A stretch of 59,433 nucleotides of DNA, from NCBI GenBank assembly GCA_947177685.1, contig CAMWVE010000014.1, positions 1 to 59,433 on the forward strand. The letters run 5' to 3'. The translations under genes were made by a program, and so were the position numbers. Positions 57,577 through 59,433 of this stretch are shown piece after piece. The number at the start of each line of letters is the position of its first letter. The stretch's first letter is position 1. The stretch is from an uncultured Porphyromonadaceae bacterium. Its GTDB lineage: Bacteria > Bacteroidota > Bacteroidia > Bacteroidales > Muribaculaceae. Below the pieces are notes generated by a model. It had not been told where the DNA came from. It ran no database searches and worked only from the letters and a program-made list of their open reading frames with translations.

Positions 57577-58650
57577 TTACCCGGTAATATATCTTCCTCC
57601 GGGCACTTTTGTTATCAGCCATGTCAGGAACCAGCAGGTAATGTAAGTTGCAGTCGCCGTAGCAAAAACAGTGAGCGGAGTGGAGAAAGACAGAAGTGGA
57701 TTTATCCAGCCAAACATGAACACCAGCACAAAGATGTGCATAAGATAAATGCCGTAGCTGCATCCGGAAATGCTATTGACAGCCCGGTAAACAATCTTTC
57801 CGGCGTAGTCGACATGGCGCAGGATTATGAACATGCCGAATGTCATCAGAGCTATGTTGAACGTGCAGAATCGCCAGCTTAACTCGGCGGCATAGTAATC
57901 TGTGGTTGAAAGGCTGGCATTATAGAAATGTCCGGCAGTGACGGCGTATCCGATAACTATGCAGGGTATGCCTATTGCCAGAGATTTGCCCAAAGACCAT
58001 CGGATGTGAGTGCGGATAAAATGAGCCAACACCACATAGCCTATGTAGCCGGAGAAATAGTAAAGGAGATGGAACTCATTCCATGTAGCTTCACCCACTA
58101 CGCCACCTAAATTTGCTTTGAAATAATGATGGAACGTTGTCAGGAACCATATACCCAAGAAAATCATTTCCCCTTTTTTGCTTACCTGTTTAAGCCATGG
58201 CGAAATTATGGGCATAATGCAATAGACTCCAATCAACATATAAACGAACCAGAGATGTCCGCTCGTGTCAGTGAAGTTATACAATATCTTGACCATATTC
58301 TCACTTACGCCGTCCCATCCGGTATTTTCCATGAGAAATGGGGGAAGTAGTGCATACATAACCAACCAAAAGATGAAAGGAATCACAACTCTGACAAATC
58401 TCCTCCTGAAGAATGTTCCGCTCCCATAGGGCAATGGAACAAGAAGATATGATGACGCCATGACGAACAACGGGACAGCCGGTCGGCAGATACTGTTAAT
58501 CACTGACACCCAGAAACGATTGCTTTCCGAAGAGAGGATAACACCTTCAGGCTGCGCGTAAAAACACTCCGTCACATGAACTATGACCACCATGAAGCAG
58601 GCAATTACACGAAGATAGTCAAGAAAGAGAATGCGTTTTGAATTCGACAT
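57577..58650 (-). CDS. Acyltransferase 3-family membrane protein
   Basis: 357 residues with about ten TM helices. The first helix carries ILFLDYLRVIACFMVVIVHV, the diagnostic 'R.......vv..H' motif of the acyltransferase-3 (OafA/WecH-like) family, with the catalytic His at the end of the segment. SICRPAVPLFVMASSYLL is the second conserved block, where the family reads 'p.Ff.iSGyll'. It transfers acetyl or another acyl group to sugars, surface polysaccharides or other small acceptors across the inner membrane. It has its own -7 box at 58686-58693 and is separated from the P-type ATPase gene by 120 bases. Confidence 0.88.
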   Translation of the reverse strand: MSNSKRILFLDYLRVIACFMVVIVHVTECFYAQPEGVILSSESNRFWVSVINSICRPAVPLFVMASSYLLVPLPYGSGTFFRRRFVRVVIPFIFWLVMYALLPPFLMENTGWDGVSENMVKILYNFTDTSGHLWFVYMLIGVYCIMPIISPWLKQVSKKGEMIFLGIWFLTTFHHYFKANLGGVVGEATWNEFHLLYYFSGYIGYVVLAHFIRTHIRWSLGKSLAIGIPCIVIGYAVTAGHFYNASLSTTDYYAAELSWRFCTFNIALMTFGMFIILRHVDYAGKIVYRAVNSISGCSYGIYLMHIFVLVFMFGWINPLLSFSTPLTVFATATATYITCWFLTWLITKVPGGRYITG

Positions 58651-58685
58651 ATCAAGTTTTTTGCTGTGTTAATGATTTTATGGTG

Positions 58686-58693
58686 CAAAGTTA
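58686..58693 (-). promoter_or_regulatory. -7 box for the acyltransferase gene
   Basis: TAACTTTG on the minus strand, an exact TAnnTTTG match 36 bases upstream of the ATG at 58650. The -33 element is not recognisable. Confidence 0.45.
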
Positions 58694-58781
58694 CGAAATA
58701 CCCTCAGATTAATTGCGGACATTTATAGGAATTGTGAAGGGTGACTGGTAAAGCTAACTTTTTGCATTACCTGAAATTCAA

Positions 58782-59433
58782 TCAGAGTAGTTTCTTTAAT
58801 TCTTCTACATCAGGCAGAGCTTCTCGTAATTTTTCCGGCATATCTTCATTTAGCCGGTATGTGGCAACGCCCATAGGTTTGGCATAATCCTGAATGACAT
58901 ACTCCACGAAGTCTTTATTCGCATTTTTGCATAATACCAATCCTATGGAAGGATTCTCATGTGGTTTTTTAACTTTGTCATCCAAAATACGCAGATATGT
59001 CATAAGTTGAGCAAGATAACCGGGCTTGAAATTCCCTGTTTTAAGCTCCACTACCAAAAGACAATTCAATTCTCTATTGAAGAACAGAAGATCCGGGAAG
59101 AAATCTTCAGAGTACACTTCAAGATGATATTGGTTGCCGACAAACGCAAAATCACGTCCGAAAGTCATTATGAATTTCTTGATATTGTGGATAATTTCCT
59201 TTTCAACAACTCGTTCATCTATGTCTGCAATGTCGCGAATGCCGATTTCTTCGGTATAGATAAAGTCGAGTAAGTACTCATCTTTGAACATGTTGAGTTC
59301 TTTAACAGCTTCGCGACTGTCCTTGATTGTTATGCCAAAGTTTGAAGGGATTGCCCCGTATTTGTCAGCAACATTGCTCTTTATCTGTTGTTGGAGATAA
59401 CGAGAGTCCCATTTATTATCAAGAGACAGTTTG
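58782..59433 (-). CDS. Partial DUF1016/YhcG-type PDDEXK nuclease
   Basis: The C-terminal 217 residues of a gene whose start lies beyond the window edge; the frame is open through 59433, and the ATG at 59291 is internal. The visible part starts LSLDNKWDSRYLQQQIKSN, matching the end of the DUF1016 N-terminal domain, and continues with a DUF1016 C-terminal nuclease: NMFKDEYLLDFI, FVGNQYHLEVYSEDFFPDLLF (catalytic Asp) and CLLVVELKTGNFKPGY (catalytic Glu-x-Lys), then GLVLCKNANKDFVEY. These proteins often lie beside type I restriction genes or in islands. The role (defence, repair or mobile-element function) is not settled. No partner genes are visible before the edge. Confidence 0.85.
   Translation of the reverse strand, partial: KLSLDNKWDSRYLQQQIKSNVADKYGAIPSNFGITIKDSREAVKELNMFKDEYLLDFIYTEEIGIRDIADIDERVVEKEIIHNIKKFIMTFGRDFAFVGNQYHLEVYSEDFFPDLLFFNRELNCLLVVELKTGNFKPGYLAQLMTYLRILDDKVKKPHENPSIGLVLCKNANKDFVEYVIQDYAKPMGVATYRLNEDMPEKLREALPDVEELKKLL

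Overview
The window looks like a chromosomal segment of a gut Bacteroidales bacterium, most likely of the Muribaculaceae/Bacteroidaceae type. The basis is fimbrillin-type lipoproteins, Bacteroidota promoters (TTTG - about 20 nt - TAnnTTTG) before many genes, a succinylornithine-type transcarbamylase, a TamB/lipoprotein-TamL pair, an M28 glutaminyl cyclase, and C-terminal tails of the NLQG...G.YI..qG.K..K type. Species assignment is inference. No rRNA, tRNA, CRISPR array, transposase or integrase was recognised.

Layout. (1) 1-9382, all minus: a fimbrial locus. It starts from a good promoter at 9414-9445 with a DUF3575/OmpA-like protein carrying a C10 tract, then a DUF5119 lipoprotein and a fimbrillin. 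A repeat-filled gap with a second promoter follows, then four tandem fimbrillin lipoproteins and a partial fifth lipoprotein cut by the window edge. (2) 10026-23520, all minus and tightly packed: a putative cytoskeletal/membrane system. It contains a vWA-like lipoprotein, a 3-TM protein, a tubulin/FtsZ-like GTPase, a 1325-residue actin/Hsp70-fold ATPase, a degenerate Hsp70-fold protein with a charged helix, and a small membrane protein. Housekeeping genes follow: glutaminyl cyclase, SufE and a POT peptide transporter. (3) 23759-25198: a secreted carbohydrate-binding protein. (4) 25735-34183, minus: metG-ansA, and a six-gene operon of greA, HIT, thioredoxin-like, DUF4836-like lipoprotein, ABC ATPase and permease. 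(5) 34516-39287, plus: a TolB-like propeller protein and a giant secreted amidase. (6) 39641-48440, plus: an acyl-CoA ligase-like enzyme, TamB and TamL. (7) 48443-50202, minus: argF' and an S1/P1 nuclease. (8) 50380-54594, plus: a lipoprotein serine protease, two glycosyltransferases and a membrane TIR protein. (9) 54598-59433, minus: a Ca2+ P-type ATPase, an acyltransferase and a partial DUF1016/PDDEXK nuclease.

The strongest candidate for a little-described system is the operon 13357-23520, in which tubulin-fold and actin-fold proteins are encoded back to back with a vWA-like lipoprotein and membrane proteins. Other points of note are the C10 tract, where loss of one C gives an immediate stop (likely phase variation of a fimbrial gene), a family of short repeats with GGTGTGTCA termini in at least three intergenic sites plus hairpin miniatures, and a TIR protein with a conserved catalytic-position Glu, one membrane span and an external domain.
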